64,000 nucleotides of DNA from Legionella bononiensis (GTDB lineage Bacteria > Pseudomonadota > Gammaproteobacteria > Legionellales > Legionellaceae): contig NZ_JADOBG010000007.1 of assembly GCF_016786215.1 (NCBI RefSeq), positions 1-64,000 of the forward strand, written 5' to 3'. Of the stretch, positions 17,972 through 27,936 are shown piece after piece. Every line of letters starts with the position of its first letter. The stretch's first letter is position 1. A program made the position numbers and the translations under genes. The notes below the pieces were generated by a model, which made no database searches, was not told the origin of the DNA, and was given only the letters and a program-made list of their open reading frames with translations.

Positions 17972-18018
17972 CAAGTACTCTGTTCCTCTGTGAAGAGGTA
18001 CTTAAGAAGCTAGAACAG

Positions 18019-19947
18019 TTAAATCTGATGCGGTACGGTATTAAGGCGTTTAAAAAGGATAGTATATTCGTTATTCCATTGATTTGAATGTTTTTGACTG
18101 GAAGACAGGGTTAATGATTTAACTTTTTTATTATCCAAAAAATGATTCCTGCTGTACAACAATCCAAATTCAGCAGTTTCCTCAATTAACGGTGAGATTA
18201 GGAAACCGGATCTTGCCATATTGGCAATAATACGGAATTGTCTTTTAGTGCCATTATTCAATTCAATAGTGACTTCAAGTTGATGTGGTTTAAATAATGC
18301 GGTCGCCAGTACTCCCCACAGGGTGGGTCTTATAATTATCTCCGCAAATATGGGTTGGTTTGATTCAGGCACCTGGACAATATCTCCAAAAACATGCTGC
18401 TCCTTGTTCACCAGTTGGGGTGGTTCAGTGATGCTACTAGTTCCATTCTTTTTTAGAATTAAAAAATCATTAATTAATTGAACGGGATGATAATTGTTCA
18501 ACAATTCAGGCCAACTGGCGCCATCGTCAAGGGAGGGTATGCGTTCGTCTATTGCCTGTATTTTAAAAATAATATTATCTGGACTGTGCTGATTTAACAG
18601 GTGATTTTTATTTTTTTCAGCCATGAGTGGAGTAAAAACAGAATAGCTTTGAAATATAGGGCGCGGAGACCAGTTTGTTTCTGAGGCAAATAAATAACTT
18701 TGATCATAAGAATAAATGTCTGTAGTGCCTTCTAAAGCAGGAAAAGGAAATTGATGATGCAGATAGCTCATGCTGACTTGATAATTTTCTTTTACCCATT
18801 GAGGATCTTTAACCCGATTTTTCAGACCATACCATGAAGCCGAATAAGTAGAGATAAAATTATTGAGCAGAGAAATTTTAGTATGCTGACCGTCAATATA
18901 ACTGGTTGTATATATTGAGAAAACAAGTGCGGGAATAACCCATTTTGTATGAAATAAAAAGGGGAGAAGCAGTGCTGCAATCAAAATAGATGTACCGGTA
19001 ATAAATGAGTGACCAAAATGTCGTGTAAATCCGGCCTTAAATGATAGAAAAAGAAAAATAATAAAAATACTGAAGTACAATATTCGGGTAAGGGCAGATG
19101 TTTGTTTTTGTCCAATAATAGTGAAGAGAATGAGAACGGAAGAAATCAAATAAAGCGTTATTTCCTTATTATCTCCATCAACAGCCATAGCTTCAGTAAA
19201 ACCTGCGGCCAGAAGGATTGAATTAAGGACGTAGGAAGGGAGATGAAGAATCGATTGGCCTGCGATAGTCCAGAACAAAATAACTGAAATCAGTGGGGAA
19301 AGCAGGCAGATAACAGACAAGTTTTTTTGTTTATGCAGGGCAAAAAATAAGGAACATAGAATTGAAACAACCCCGCTTATGATTAACAGCGAGCCTTTGA
19401 TTAAGGCTAATAAGCCTAGTGGAGCAAACAATAAGCTGAGTAAAACGTATGTGTTTTTATCTGAATAAGAATTAATGGTACGAGAGCTCAGGTTTTTGAA
19501 GCAAACCAGACTTATTATTAATGGATATGAGAAGAATAATGAATCTCTGGCATAGATCATCCCGAAAATAAGAACAGCAAAAGCAAAACACCATCGCCAT
19601 TTAATGCCTTGCATCAGTAATATAATACTGAGCCAGAACGACAGCGCCAGATAGATACTTCCCCCCATCATCATCAGATCGGTGGATGGGTGATAAAATT
19701 TGGTGTATATCGAAGAATAAGGGCCTAAGGTAAAAATAATTTCCTTACCAAATGAAAGTCCCTGGGCGACAGCCTGGTTTAGTCCCAAGGCCCAGGATGC
19801 ATCAAGTCCAGGTGCCGGCATTTTGGGGGAGAAAGGAACGATGACCAGAAGCAGGATGATTAGAAAAGCGAGTTTGATAAACCAGTCCATGAGGTGGTGA
19901 AGACTGGAGAATTCAAAGTCATCTTGTGTATTACTCGTTAAGAACAT
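18019..19947 (-). CDS. Multi-pass membrane protein, possibly GT-C-like
   Basis: This 642-residue protein has about 11-12 membrane helices in residues 20-400 and a soluble C-terminal domain of about 240 residues. The loop after the first helix carries PGLDASWALGLNQ and FTLGPYSS, an acidic loop of the type seen in GT-C glycosyltransferases and related polyprenyl-sugar enzymes. No family assignment could be made. The gene has no obvious operon partner. A role in envelope glycan modification is only a guess from topology. Confidence 0.65.
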   Translation of the reverse strand: MFLTSNTQDDFEFSSLHHLMDWFIKLAFLIILLLVIVPFSPKMPAPGLDASWALGLNQAVAQGLSFGKEIIFTLGPYSSIYTKFYHPSTDLMMMGGSIYLALSFWLSIILLMQGIKWRWCFAFAVLIFGMIYARDSLFFSYPLIISLVCFKNLSSRTINSYSDKNTYVLLSLLFAPLGLLALIKGSLLIISGVVSILCSLFFALHKQKNLSVICLLSPLISVILFWTIAGQSILHLPSYVLNSILLAAGFTEAMAVDGDNKEITLYLISSVLILFTIIGQKQTSALTRILYFSIFIIFLFLSFKAGFTRHFGHSFITGTSILIAALLLPFLFHTKWVIPALVFSIYTTSYIDGQHTKISLLNNFISTYSASWYGLKNRVKDPQWVKENYQVSMSYLHHQFPFPALEGTTDIYSYDQSYLFASETNWSPRPIFQSYSVFTPLMAEKNKNHLLNQHSPDNIIFKIQAIDERIPSLDDGASWPELLNNYHPVQLINDFLILKKNGTSSITEPPQLVNKEQHVFGDIVQVPESNQPIFAEIIIRPTLWGVLATALFKPHQLEVTIELNNGTKRQFRIIANMARSGFLISPLIEETAEFGLLYSRNHFLDNKKVKSLTLSSSQKHSNQWNNEYTILFKRLNTVPHQI

Positions 19948-20117
19948 CCTGAATTCCTGAATCCATATTTGTTATTAGCGGGCCATGCATAACTTTTGAA
20001 TCGATTATGAGTGATCCTGATTTATTGAAAGCGCCCCTGTTTCGACACGCTATAATACCTTATCTCTGGATTAAGTCATTCATTTTAATTTTGATCCGTT
20101 CTATTTTGAATAGAATA

Positions 20118-20144
20118 AAGCCGTGATTTGAATCATCACGGCTT
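20118..20144 (-). terminator. Intrinsic terminator of the 20158-20547 gene
   Basis: A perfect 10-bp stem (aagccgtgat / atcacggctt) with a 7-base loop lies 14 bases beyond the stop of the minus-strand gene. On the minus strand it is followed by a T-rich tail (tttattct). This fits a Rho-independent terminator. Confidence 0.75.
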
Positions 20145-20157
20145 AAATCAAATGTCC

Positions 20158-20547
20158 TTAAATTAGGGGGTAATATACTTGAAATAATAAGAACAGGCCT
20201 AACAAGAGGAATACAACAGCAGCAATTTTCATTTTTATTGGATTATCCATGAAGGATTGCCTCATTTTATTCGCTGTATCAGGGCAGAACATGCGAATTA
20301 TACCACTGATTAAGACCATCCAGCTAATGACAGTAATCACTACAGGCCAACCCGTGACCCATATATTATGGCTTGTAACCATAAGTAAACCTAAAATTAA
20401 AGTAATAATGGCTAGAACGAAAAACACTCCACGCTGTCCCATAATTTCAGCAGCATTTGCTTTTAACTGTTCGTATTGAAATAAAGAATAAAGGCTAACG
20501 ATGACCAGATACCACCCAATCACTGTTGCCAAAAACAGGGTAGTCAT
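20158..20547 (-). CDS. Small four-helix membrane protein
   Basis: The start is set at 20547 (MTTLFLATVIGWYL) because AGGAG lies about 7 bases upstream. The frame is open to 20565. The 129-residue product has four hydrophobic segments (about 3-24, 41-60, 64-86 and 104-126) with short polar loops, and resembles small uncharacterised integral membrane proteins. No catalytic motif is visible. A clear terminator follows, so it is a monocistronic unit. Confidence 0.75.
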   Translation of the reverse strand: MTTLFLATVIGWYLVIVSLYSLFQYEQLKANAAEIMGQRGVFFVLAIITLILGLLMVTSHNIWVTGWPVVITVISWMVLISGIIRMFCPDTANKMRQSFMDNPIKMKIAAVVFLLLGLFLLFQVYYPLI

Positions 20548-20711
20548 GATAAATCTCCTAAACATCTTCCTTATTTTAATTATAGTGCTTTTACCAATAT
20601 ATTATTGATTAACCCAATGTTTCTTTTTAATTTTTTTCAGGATCAATAAAGGTAAAATTCAAATTTAACTGGTGCTATAATGGCCATACTTTAATTTCTG
20701 GAACTATCCCA

Positions 20712-21077
20712 ATGAAAAGATATTTTATGACTGTTTTGATCGGATTATTGATGAATCCGGTCACTGTTCTGTATGCAGAAGTGCAAGCAACAAAAAGAAT
20801 CGAACAATTCACCAATAGTAAAGTTAAGGTATGGCAAACCATTATATATCCTACCTCCGCCAAAGTGCTCCCTATGCACAGACACGATCATGAGCGTGTT
20901 CTTGTAGCTCTGACTGATGGTGTACTAAAAATAACGAATAATAAGGGCGCAGTGCACTATCTGAAACTGAAAAAGAATAAGGCTTATTACCTTACCAAAG
21001 ATGTACCCGGTGAGTTACACAACGATGAAAATGTGAGTGATCATCCTATTAAAGTAATGGTGATTGAATTAAATTAG
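20712..21077 (+). CDS. Secreted cupin-domain protein
   Basis: This 121-residue protein begins with a typical signal peptide (MKRYFMTVLIGLLMNP, cleavage likely after LYA). The mature part is a single small cupin barrel, with LPMHRHDHERVLVALTDGV providing the first metal-binding His cluster and a second half ending GELHNDENVSDHPIKVMVIE. It is probably periplasmic. Small cupins of this type may bind metal or a small ligand, and no reaction can be assigned. The gene is followed by a strong hairpin at 21091-21127. Confidence 0.75.
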   Translation: MKRYFMTVLIGLLMNPVTVLYAEVQATKRIEQFTNSKVKVWQTIIYPTSAKVLPMHRHDHERVLVALTDGVLKITNNKGAVHYLKLKKNKAYYLTKDVPGELHNDENVSDHPIKVMVIELN

Positions 21078-21090
21078 CTGGTTTTTTTCA

Positions 21091-21127
21091 GGTAAGAGAG
21101 AACGAAGACACACTTCGTTCTCTTACC
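21091..21127. other. Stem-loop after the cupin gene
   Basis: The sequence ggtaagagagaacgaag pairs with cttcgttctcttacc across a five-base loop, with one 2-base bulge. There is no T-run on either side, so it is a stable stem-loop that could stop transcription weakly or protect the mRNA end. It is not a textbook terminator. Confidence 0.55.
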
Positions 21128-21188
21128 GGTTACTTGGGCTTACCTGTGCTATCATTTGACTAAGGGGTTATACATTTTCGGGTCGGTT

Positions 21189-22481
21189 ATGTATACGCAC
21201 AGAGGGTTGGCAGTTACAACGCAGTCCAGTGAAGTGATTGATTGTATTAACTCCTATCATCAAAACATCCTGGGGGCAGGCACTGATGCAGGTTTAATCA
21301 TTGATGCTGCAAAAAAACATCCCGAGAATGTGCTGATCCAAATTTATGCGGCTTCATATTATCTGTTTGCGCAAGAGGATGTGGCAAATGCGATTGCCAA
21401 AACCTACCTGCAGGCAGCAGAACGGTATTTATCAGGCGCAAATACTCGTGAACAGCTCTTATATAAAGCAATGCTCCGCTGGTCCAATTTAAAACACCAT
21501 GAGGCGATCAGAATATTAGAAGAGGTGATGCAACTTTATCCTCGCGATACCTTGGCCATGAAATTGATGGAGTGGCTTTTTTACTGTACGGGCCAAGCAT
21601 ATCAGGCTGAATATTTTTTACGTGTATGCACTAGGTGTGCTGCAGAGAATCAGGATGAGTCACATTTTTTGGCGATTCATTCTTTTGCTCTGGAGCTATG
21701 CGGTCATTATGAAAGAGCCAGGGAAATGGCTGAAGCAGCAATCAATATGGAATTAATTACTCCATGGGCACATCATACTTTGGCTCATGTGGCATTGTTG
21801 ACTCATGATTTTGATGGTGGGATTAAGCGGTTAAGCAGTTTACAAGACAGTTGGCAAACTATTAATCCATTATTAAAGGGGCATAATACCTGGCATTTGG
21901 CCTTATTTTATCTGGCTCATCGCAATGAGAGCGATATACTCAAACTGTATCCGAGTATATCAGGTACTATGCCTGATACAGTGCTTGAGCAAATTGATTC
22001 GGTATCTTTGTTATGGCAAATGGATATGGCAGGTCTGCCTCAATATGGGAAATTAAATGTAATCGCGGAACATTTAGGTAACCATCCTACAGAATATTAT
22101 ATCGGGTTTAACAACGCGCGCTTTATTTATTGTCTTGTCCGATCCGGGCTAAAAATGAAAGCAATTGATTCTTTGAAAAAAATGGAGCAATACGCTAATT
22201 CAACTGATGACGCTTTATGGGCCAAGGTGATTTTACCTCTATGTCAGGGTATTTATTCCTTTGCAGAAGAGGACTATGATAAGGCTGATTTCCTTCTGAC
22301 GCCAGTAATTGACAAATCCTCGCAGTTAGGAGGCAGTGATGCTCAGGCAGAATTATTTAAGCAAACTTATTTTCAGACGTTACTGCATACGAAACAAAGG
22401 AACAAAGCACATCATTATTTTTCACATTATCTCTCTCATTATAAAAATACTCCTTTAGCGGATTTCTGGTTCATGAACTGA
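21189..22481 (+). CDS. TTC38-like tetratricopeptide protein
   Basis: The product of about 430 residues follows the TTC38 family layout: an N-terminal THRGLAVTTQSSE segment, then helical repeats including LYKAMLRWSNLKHHEAIRIL, ALELCGHYERAREMAEAAI and TPWAHHTLAHVALL. KGHNTWHLALFYLAHR matches the family's conserved WHLALF segment. The ATG at 21189 is preferred because homology appears to begin just after it. A TTG at 21156 in the same frame lacks a ribosome binding site. TTC38 proteins are conserved from bacteria to animals without a settled function. No signal peptide is seen, so it is probably cytoplasmic. Confidence 0.7.
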   Translation: MYTHRGLAVTTQSSEVIDCINSYHQNILGAGTDAGLIIDAAKKHPENVLIQIYAASYYLFAQEDVANAIAKTYLQAAERYLSGANTREQLLYKAMLRWSNLKHHEAIRILEEVMQLYPRDTLAMKLMEWLFYCTGQAYQAEYFLRVCTRCAAENQDESHFLAIHSFALELCGHYERAREMAEAAINMELITPWAHHTLAHVALLTHDFDGGIKRLSSLQDSWQTINPLLKGHNTWHLALFYLAHRNESDILKLYPSISGTMPDTVLEQIDSVSLLWQMDMAGLPQYGKLNVIAEHLGNHPTEYYIGFNNARFIYCLVRSGLKMKAIDSLKKMEQYANSTDDALWAKVILPLCQGIYSFAEEDYDKADFLLTPVIDKSSQLGGSDAQAELFKQTYFQTLLHTKQRNKAHHYFSHYLSHYKNTPLADFWFMN

Positions 22482-22587
22482 AAGGGAGAACATCTAACTG
22501 ATTCAAAGGCATTCTTTCTTTTCAAACTAAGGAGTATCTATATATTGTTCTGTTTTCAGAGATGTTGGCAATTCCGATGCCAATGTT

Positions 22588-22796
22588 CTAAGACTTTTCT
22601 CTGAATACTCCTCACTTTTTAAACGTCATCCTCGCGAAAGAGGGGATCCTTGCAACAATGTGGCATGGCGCTTATTTTGAGAATGGATCCCTGCATTCGC
22701 GAGGATGACGACTTGATAAGGAGTGCCAATTCAGATGAATCACTATGCATTTTAAAAAGTGAAGAACGTTCAGAAAAAGTCGCGGGACGTTTTGAC
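22588..22796. repeat. Nested palindromic element
   Basis: The inner palindrome pairs cgtcatcctcgcgaa (22624-22638) with ttcgcgaggatgacg (22696-22710) and has ggatcc on both sides of its centre. Outside it, cactttttaaa (about 22612-22622) pairs with tttaaaaagtg (about 22752-22763), extending imperfectly through agacttttctctgaa and gttcagaaaaagtc. The outer arms look like one element into which the inner repeat was inserted. The gap 22482-22965 contains no supported gene. Confidence 0.65.
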
Positions 22797-22965
22797 TAAA
22801 TTGATGAATTATCAACACACCCTGAAATACTCCAAATTGTAATTATAAATGAGCTATAATAATTAGATAGTTCAAAATATGGACATAATGATATTCGGTT
22901 TTTGCATTAAATTCGTAATTTTAGCGTTAATGGTAGGTAAATTGTTTTAAAAGGAAGTAATCAGG

Positions 22966-24687
22966 ATGAACGATCCTTACATCTTTCTGCTTGATCAAAT
23001 GTTTGATGGTGTCTTTATTTATGATGATAGGGGAAATGTCAGGTATGCTAATGCTAATTTATGCAGCATGCTTGAATACAGGAAAGATGAGATAAAAAAA
23101 CTCAATATTAAAAATATCTTTCATGATTCAGAAGCAGAACAGATAGAGCTAAATCAACATAAATACACCAAAAATAATAACATTATTTATGAATATCATT
23201 TAATACCTAAAAATGGGAAGTATTTTCAGGCACATATAAAATTTTTGGTTGCAGATAACAATTCAATTTTGGCTTTGGTCTCCGATCTTCGAGAATTAAA
23301 CAAAACACAAAAAAAATTGAGTCAAAGCGAAGCTCTTTTTCGACAGATGGCTGAATCTATTAATGATGTCTTTTTTCTTATAGAAAACAGCACTGGGAAT
23401 TATTTATATATTAGTCCTGCTTACGAACAGATTTGGGGACGACCTTTATCTGAACTGTATACCACATCTGATGCCTGGATTAAATCAGTGCATCCTGAGG
23501 ATAAAGAACGCATCTACTTGAAGTATTTCAAGCAGTTAGAGACAGGGTATTTTGATGATGTTTTTAGAATAGTGCGTCCGGATGGTGAAACAAAATGGAT
23601 CCATGCGCGAACGTTTCCCATTTTTAATGAATCCAATCAGTTGGTTCGTACTTCTGGAGTAGCAGAGGATATCAGTATTAGGCATGAAGCATTGGAACAA
23701 TTGCGCGAAAGCGAGCGGCGATTTTCCCATATGTTGCATAATGTTGAGCTAATTTCAGTAATATTGGATCGTCAGGCTACCATTTTGGATTGTAATGATT
23801 TTTTATTAAAATTATCCGGATGGTCGTATGACGAAATAATAGGCAAAAACTGGTTTGATTTGTTCATTCCCAAAGAACAAACCACGTCTATTTTGGAAGT
23901 ATTTAATAAATTAATTAAAAATGAAGAAATTGTATCTCATTATGAAAATGAAATTCTTACCAGGAATGGCGAGCGTTTATTAATTCACTGGAATAATTCG
24001 TTGTTGATGTCGCCCTCCGGTGCCGTTATTGGTTCAGCATCTATTGGAGAAGACATCACTGAGCGCAAAAAAATTGAGATTGAGCGGAAAAATCATGCGC
24101 AAGAAATGTTACGAGGTATCAGCGAATTGGCTGTGGCTCTAACCATTGCTATGAAACAAAGTGATCCTTATACCGCAGAACATCAACGACGGGTTGCTTG
24201 TCTGGCCGCTGTGATAGCTCATGAATTAGGTCTATCCGAAGACCAGATCTACGGTCTTCGACTTGCTGCAGAAATGCATGATATTGGTAAAATGGGCATC
24301 CCGATTTCCATTCTTAATAAACCTGGTCAATTAACTCAGCTTGAGTTTGAACTGGTTAAAACACACAGTACTGTAGGGTATGAGATTTTAAAAAATGTAC
24401 ACTTCCCCTGGCCTATTGCAGAAATTATTTTACAGCATCATGAGCGATTGGATGGTAGTGGTTATCCTCGAGGGTTAAAAGGAGATGAAATTCTTCTAGA
24501 GGCCAAAATTCTGGCTGTAGCGGATGTAGTTGAGGCGGTTACATCTCACCGTCCCTATAGACCTGCATTTGGGATTGAGGTTGCTTTTGAACAGTTACGA
24601 AAGGGTCGAGGCATTCTTTTTTCTGAGGAAATAGTAGATGCCTGCATTAAAGTATTTAATGATAATCACTCAGTTTATGACGTATAA
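22966..24687 (+). CDS. PAS-PAS-PAS-HD-GYP cyclic-di-GMP phosphodiesterase
   Basis: The ATG has AAGGA about nine bases upstream. The 573-residue protein has three PAS sensor domains (about 5-115, 125-240 and 248-368), the last two ending in PAC-type segments (VRTSGVAEDIS and SASIGEDITERKK). A C-terminal HD-GYP domain (about 375-570) follows, with MHDIGKMGIP (His/Asp near 439) and HHERLDGSGYPRGLKG (near 490-500), an intact HD plus GYP signature. The predicted reaction is hydrolysis of c-di-GMP. No membrane helices are seen, so sensing is cytoplasmic. The dipeptidase gene follows after 39 bases and may be co-transcribed. Confidence 0.9.
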   Translation: MNDPYIFLLDQMFDGVFIYDDRGNVRYANANLCSMLEYRKDEIKKLNIKNIFHDSEAEQIELNQHKYTKNNNIIYEYHLIPKNGKYFQAHIKFLVADNNSILALVSDLRELNKTQKKLSQSEALFRQMAESINDVFFLIENSTGNYLYISPAYEQIWGRPLSELYTTSDAWIKSVHPEDKERIYLKYFKQLETGYFDDVFRIVRPDGETKWIHARTFPIFNESNQLVRTSGVAEDISIRHEALEQLRESERRFSHMLHNVELISVILDRQATILDCNDFLLKLSGWSYDEIIGKNWFDLFIPKEQTTSILEVFNKLIKNEEIVSHYENEILTRNGERLLIHWNNSLLMSPSGAVIGSASIGEDITERKKIEIERKNHAQEMLRGISELAVALTIAMKQSDPYTAEHQRRVACLAAVIAHELGLSEDQIYGLRLAAEMHDIGKMGIPISILNKPGQLTQLEFELVKTHSTVGYEILKNVHFPWPIAEIILQHHERLDGSGYPRGLKGDEILLEAKILAVADVVEAVTSHRPYRPAFGIEVAFEQLRKGRGILFSEEIVDACIKVFNDNHSVYDV

Positions 24688-24726
24688 TCATGTATATTGA
24701 GTACACTGTTTAATTAAATAATCGAC

Positions 24727-25404
24727 ATGAATAAGAATCAATTTGATACACATGATTTTGAATCGGTTGAATTTCATAATCAACTTCATCCTCGTCTTAA
24801 AGTGGAGCCAGTCTATTTTAACTCTGGATTTAGTCCCCAACCTTATATATACGGCAGATCAATAGTACTCAGCAGCATCATTAAGGTTCTTGAACATTTG
24901 CCTTCAGGATATGGCATCCTTGTCTGGGATGTTTATAGGTCAAGGGCCACTCAGGCCGCACTTTTTGATTGGATGCGTGAAGAAATAAAGAAGAAAATGC
25001 CGCACTTAAGTGATGAAGAGAATTTTGCGGAAACTCGCAAATTTGTGGCTCTCCCGTCTGCACTGGGTGATGATTATTGTGCTCCTCATTTGAGTGGGGG
25101 AGCAATAGACCTGACTTTATTTGATGTGGAAACCGGCCTGCCATTGGACATGGGAACCCCATTTGATGAATGTTCTGACAGAGCACACAGGGACTATTTT
25201 GATCTGTTGGAAGAGTTAACCCCTGAAGATAAATTAATCAGGGATAATCGAAGGATCCTTCGATTGGCAATGGAGGGGGTGGGGTTTACCTCATATCAAT
25301 ATGAATGGTGGCATTATGATATGGGTAATTTCTTCTGGAGTCTCAGTTTGAATCAACCTGCCGTCTTTGGTCCTTTGTTTGGGGATAAAGAGTGGCCTGA
25401 ATAA
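24727..25404 (+). CDS. ddpX: D-alanyl-D-alanine dipeptidase (VanX/DdpX family)
   Basis: This 225-residue zinc peptidase of family M15D has the conserved metal and catalytic segments: PHLSGGAIDLTLFD (His about 119 and Asp seven residues on) and YEWWHYD (Glu/His about 191-195). The upstream YRSRATQ segment carries the substrate-binding Arg. Family members split D-Ala-D-Ala, recycling cell-wall material. There is no export signal, so it acts in the cytoplasm. No vanH/vanA genes are nearby, so glycopeptide resistance is not implied. Confidence 0.88.
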   Translation: MNKNQFDTHDFESVEFHNQLHPRLKVEPVYFNSGFSPQPYIYGRSIVLSSIIKVLEHLPSGYGILVWDVYRSRATQAALFDWMREEIKKKMPHLSDEENFAETRKFVALPSALGDDYCAPHLSGGAIDLTLFDVETGLPLDMGTPFDECSDRAHRDYFDLLEELTPEDKLIRDNRRILRLAMEGVGFTSYQYEWWHYDMGNFFWSLSLNQPAVFGPLFGDKEWPE

Positions 25405-25422
25405 TAAACAGAATCCGGTTTT

Positions 25423-26841
25423 TTATTTGATGGTTCTTGCAGAAATTCTGCGTCCTTTTAATGTACCATTTTTTAAATATGCCAGCGCCTTATCTGCTTG
25501 ACTGCGATGAATTGCGACGTACGAGTTAAATAGTGAAATATCAATTTTTCCTACTGTACTGCCATCCAGCCCTGCATCTTTTGTGAGTGCTCCTAAAATA
25601 TCCCCAGGCCGAATTTTATCTTTTTTTCCAGAAGCGATACATAAGGTGATCATTTCAGGAGCGATTATGGCTCCTTTACTATTTAATAATTCAGTGATGT
25701 TGCCCCAGGTTAAAGGATGGTTTAATTGGTCTTCTATAGCGCCAATACGTTGCGCATCTGCTGGAGTGGTAATACTTAGCGCCAGACCTTTATTTCCTGC
25801 TCTTCCAGTTCGCCCTATACGATGAACATGTACATCATGATCAAAAGCCAGATCAAAATTTATTACAGCCGGTAATTCTTTTATATCAAGCCCACGGGCA
25901 GCAACATCTGTAGCAACTAAAAAGGAGCAACTTTGATTCGCAAAGCGCAGGACCGCCAGATCGCGATCTACCTGTTCCATATCACCATTTAAGGCTACAG
26001 CACTAAAACCTTCCTGAATGAGCTGATCGGTTACATCAGCGGTTTGTTGCTTGGTATTACAGAAAATCAAGGCAGAGCCTGGCTTGTAATGTAACAGCAT
26101 GGATTTTAATAAGGGGAATTTATTTGCTTGTTTGCTTACTTCATAAAATCGCTGCTCAATATCAAATTCAGCGTGGGGTGTTTCAATCAGTACTTCTTGC
26201 GGATTTCGCATGAATTGTTTTGAGATTAATTTGATTTCTTCAGGGTATGTTGCTGAGAACAGCAGAGTTTGTCGATGTCCTGGGCAGGCTGAAATGATGG
26301 TTTTAATGTCATCCAGGAAACCCATATCAAGCATTCTATCGGCTTCGTCTAAAACCAATGTTTTTATCTTTGATAGATTAAGCGATTCTTTGTTTAAATG
26401 TTTTAAAATTCGACCGGGTGTACCTACAATAATATGAGCTCCATGCCTTAAGGAATCCAGTTGGGGTTTCATGGGGATTCCACCGGATAGATTAATGATT
26501 TTTACATTGGGCATCATACAGGCAATTCTTCTTAAAGCCTGGCTTACTTGCTCTGCCAGCTCACGGGTTGGACAAAGAATAAGTGCTTGTGCGCCAAAAA
26601 ATTCAATTTTTAAATTATTGAGCAGCGCCAATCCAAAAGCAGCTGTCTTTCCACTGCCGGTCTTAGCCTGTGCAATGACGTCTCCATTGTTGAGCATGAT
26701 GGGCAGAGTGTGCATCTGAATGGGGGTCATGATTTCATAATTCAGGGTCGCTATACTTTTCAGCAATTCTTCTCGTATAGGTAATTGAGAGAATGATTGC
26801 GGTAATGCGTTATCTTGGTTCACGGACTGGTTTGATTTCAT
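25423..26841 (-). CDS. dbpA: DEAD-box RNA helicase DbpA
   Basis: This 472-residue protein has the full DEAD-box core: the Q motif near PIQMHTLPIM, AKTGSGKTAAFG (Walker A, about 57-69), PTRELAEQ, DEAD (about 164), SAT, and VHRIGRTGRAG. The C-terminal 75 residues form the DbpA-type RNA-binding domain (KIRPGDILGALTKDAGLDG), which recognises 23S rRNA hairpin 92 in known members. The role is 50S ribosome assembly. The gene is monocistronic and converges with the dipeptidase gene. Confidence 0.93.
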   Translation of the reverse strand: MKSNQSVNQDNALPQSFSQLPIREELLKSIATLNYEIMTPIQMHTLPIMLNNGDVIAQAKTGSGKTAAFGLALLNNLKIEFFGAQALILCPTRELAEQVSQALRRIACMMPNVKIINLSGGIPMKPQLDSLRHGAHIIVGTPGRILKHLNKESLNLSKIKTLVLDEADRMLDMGFLDDIKTIISACPGHRQTLLFSATYPEEIKLISKQFMRNPQEVLIETPHAEFDIEQRFYEVSKQANKFPLLKSMLLHYKPGSALIFCNTKQQTADVTDQLIQEGFSAVALNGDMEQVDRDLAVLRFANQSCSFLVATDVAARGLDIKELPAVINFDLAFDHDVHVHRIGRTGRAGNKGLALSITTPADAQRIGAIEDQLNHPLTWGNITELLNSKGAIIAPEMITLCIASGKKDKIRPGDILGALTKDAGLDGSTVGKIDISLFNSYVAIHRSQADKALAYLKNGTLKGRRISARTIK

Positions 26842-27005
26842 TGCGTCGCTTAGGCTTAAAAAATAGAGGGTAGGTTAACATGAATTAGTTCAAATTTAAA
26901 TCAGTTTTATTGATATATAAACCCAAATCCATGCCAAAAGTAACTATACATGAAAATAATCCCTCTTAAAGCCCAACTTGCATAATAGATGATCTAATAA
27001 ACTGC

Positions 27006-27088
27006 GTAGCCCGTATTAGGCGAAGCCGTAATACGGGGGATTTCAGAGCCCTAAGTCCCGTAGTGCGGCTGCGCCTAATATAGGCTAC
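27006..27088. repeat. Paired palindromes, diverged copy of the 14395 repeat
   Basis: The arm gtagcccgtattaggcgaag (27006-27037) is mirrored at 27057-27088 with several mismatches. Each arm is a small hairpin, like those at 14395-14576. It lies just after the stop of the GNAT gene and may act as a 3' hairpin for it. The rest of 26842-27100 shows nothing recognisable. Confidence 0.65.
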
Positions 27089-27100
27089 TGAGGTTATCAT

Positions 27101-27913
27101 TCATTGAGGTTCATAGTAATAATTCTTGAATAACTCTTTAAAACCGATACGTTGATATATGGAGAGGCCAGAACTTGAAGCCTCCAGATAACAGTGATTA
27201 ATATCTAATTGCTTCAAATAATTTAGGGCTGCATGGATAATTTGGGTGGCATAACCTCTATTTTGATATTCCGGCATGGTCGCTACATCATCAATTCGCG
27301 CTGAATCTGCTGATATTGAGATCGTCAAAGAACAGACGACTGTACTGTCTATAAATCCGGATAAATGATGAATTTTTGCTCCTTGCTGGGTTGCCAGTTT
27401 ATGGCGTTCTGTATAAACACCGGTTACTTCGGGTGTTGACTCAAAGCCATGAATTAAAGGAATACTCCAGGTATCCAGATCTCCATTGATTTCTTGTATT
27501 GTTAATGATGATTGATGAGTGGGGATAGGAATGTCATTAGCTGAACGAACCATGGCAACTCCCGTATCAGATAAACTCATCATATGCTGTTCTAAAAACA
27601 GTTGTACGCGATCCGAATAAAAATAGTCCGGTAGAATTAATGCCCAGGGCAATTCCTGTTCTTTGTAAAATGAGTGGCAATCAGTCAGATTCGCTGAAAA
27701 AGAGGCATCGATTTGCTGCACCAGTGCCGGATTTAAACCACTGGCCTGAACCCCAGTGGCAAAAAGAGTCAAATCCGTCAATTTTACCTGATTACAACTG
27801 ATTAAAGAGAAAAAATGATGCTCAACATGATGAAACGCAGCAATATGTTGACGCAGATCGGGTTTTAAATTGGCAAGAACTTCAGAACGTGAACGTGTAT
27901 CCTGTAGCATCAT
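27101..27913 (-). CDS. GNAT-family N-acetyltransferase
   Basis: The start is placed at 27913 (MMLQDTRSRSEVLANLKPD) because AAGGA lies about 8 bases upstream. The open frame extends to 27982 but runs into a hairpin element. The 270-residue product has an N-terminal half with no clear motif and a C-terminal GNAT domain. The acetyl-CoA-binding segment is around IDDVATMPEYQNRGYATQII, followed by CYLEASSSGLSIYQRIGFKE. The substrate is unknown. Confidence 0.8.
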   Translation of the reverse strand: MMLQDTRSRSEVLANLKPDLRQHIAAFHHVEHHFFSLISCNQVKLTDLTLFATGVQASGLNPALVQQIDASFSANLTDCHSFYKEQELPWALILPDYFYSDRVQLFLEQHMMSLSDTGVAMVRSANDIPIPTHQSSLTIQEINGDLDTWSIPLIHGFESTPEVTGVYTERHKLATQQGAKIHHLSGFIDSTVVCSLTISISADSARIDDVATMPEYQNRGYATQIIHAALNYLKQLDINHCYLEASSSGLSIYQRIGFKELFKNYYYEPQ

Positions 27914-27936
27914 AGTACAAGTCCTTAATGATAATA

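Noticed and set aside
24727-25404. Possible vancomycin-resistance locus because of the VanX-type enzyme
   Set aside because: No vanH, vanA or vanRS genes adjoin it; chromosomal DdpX-type enzymes recycle D-Ala-D-Ala.
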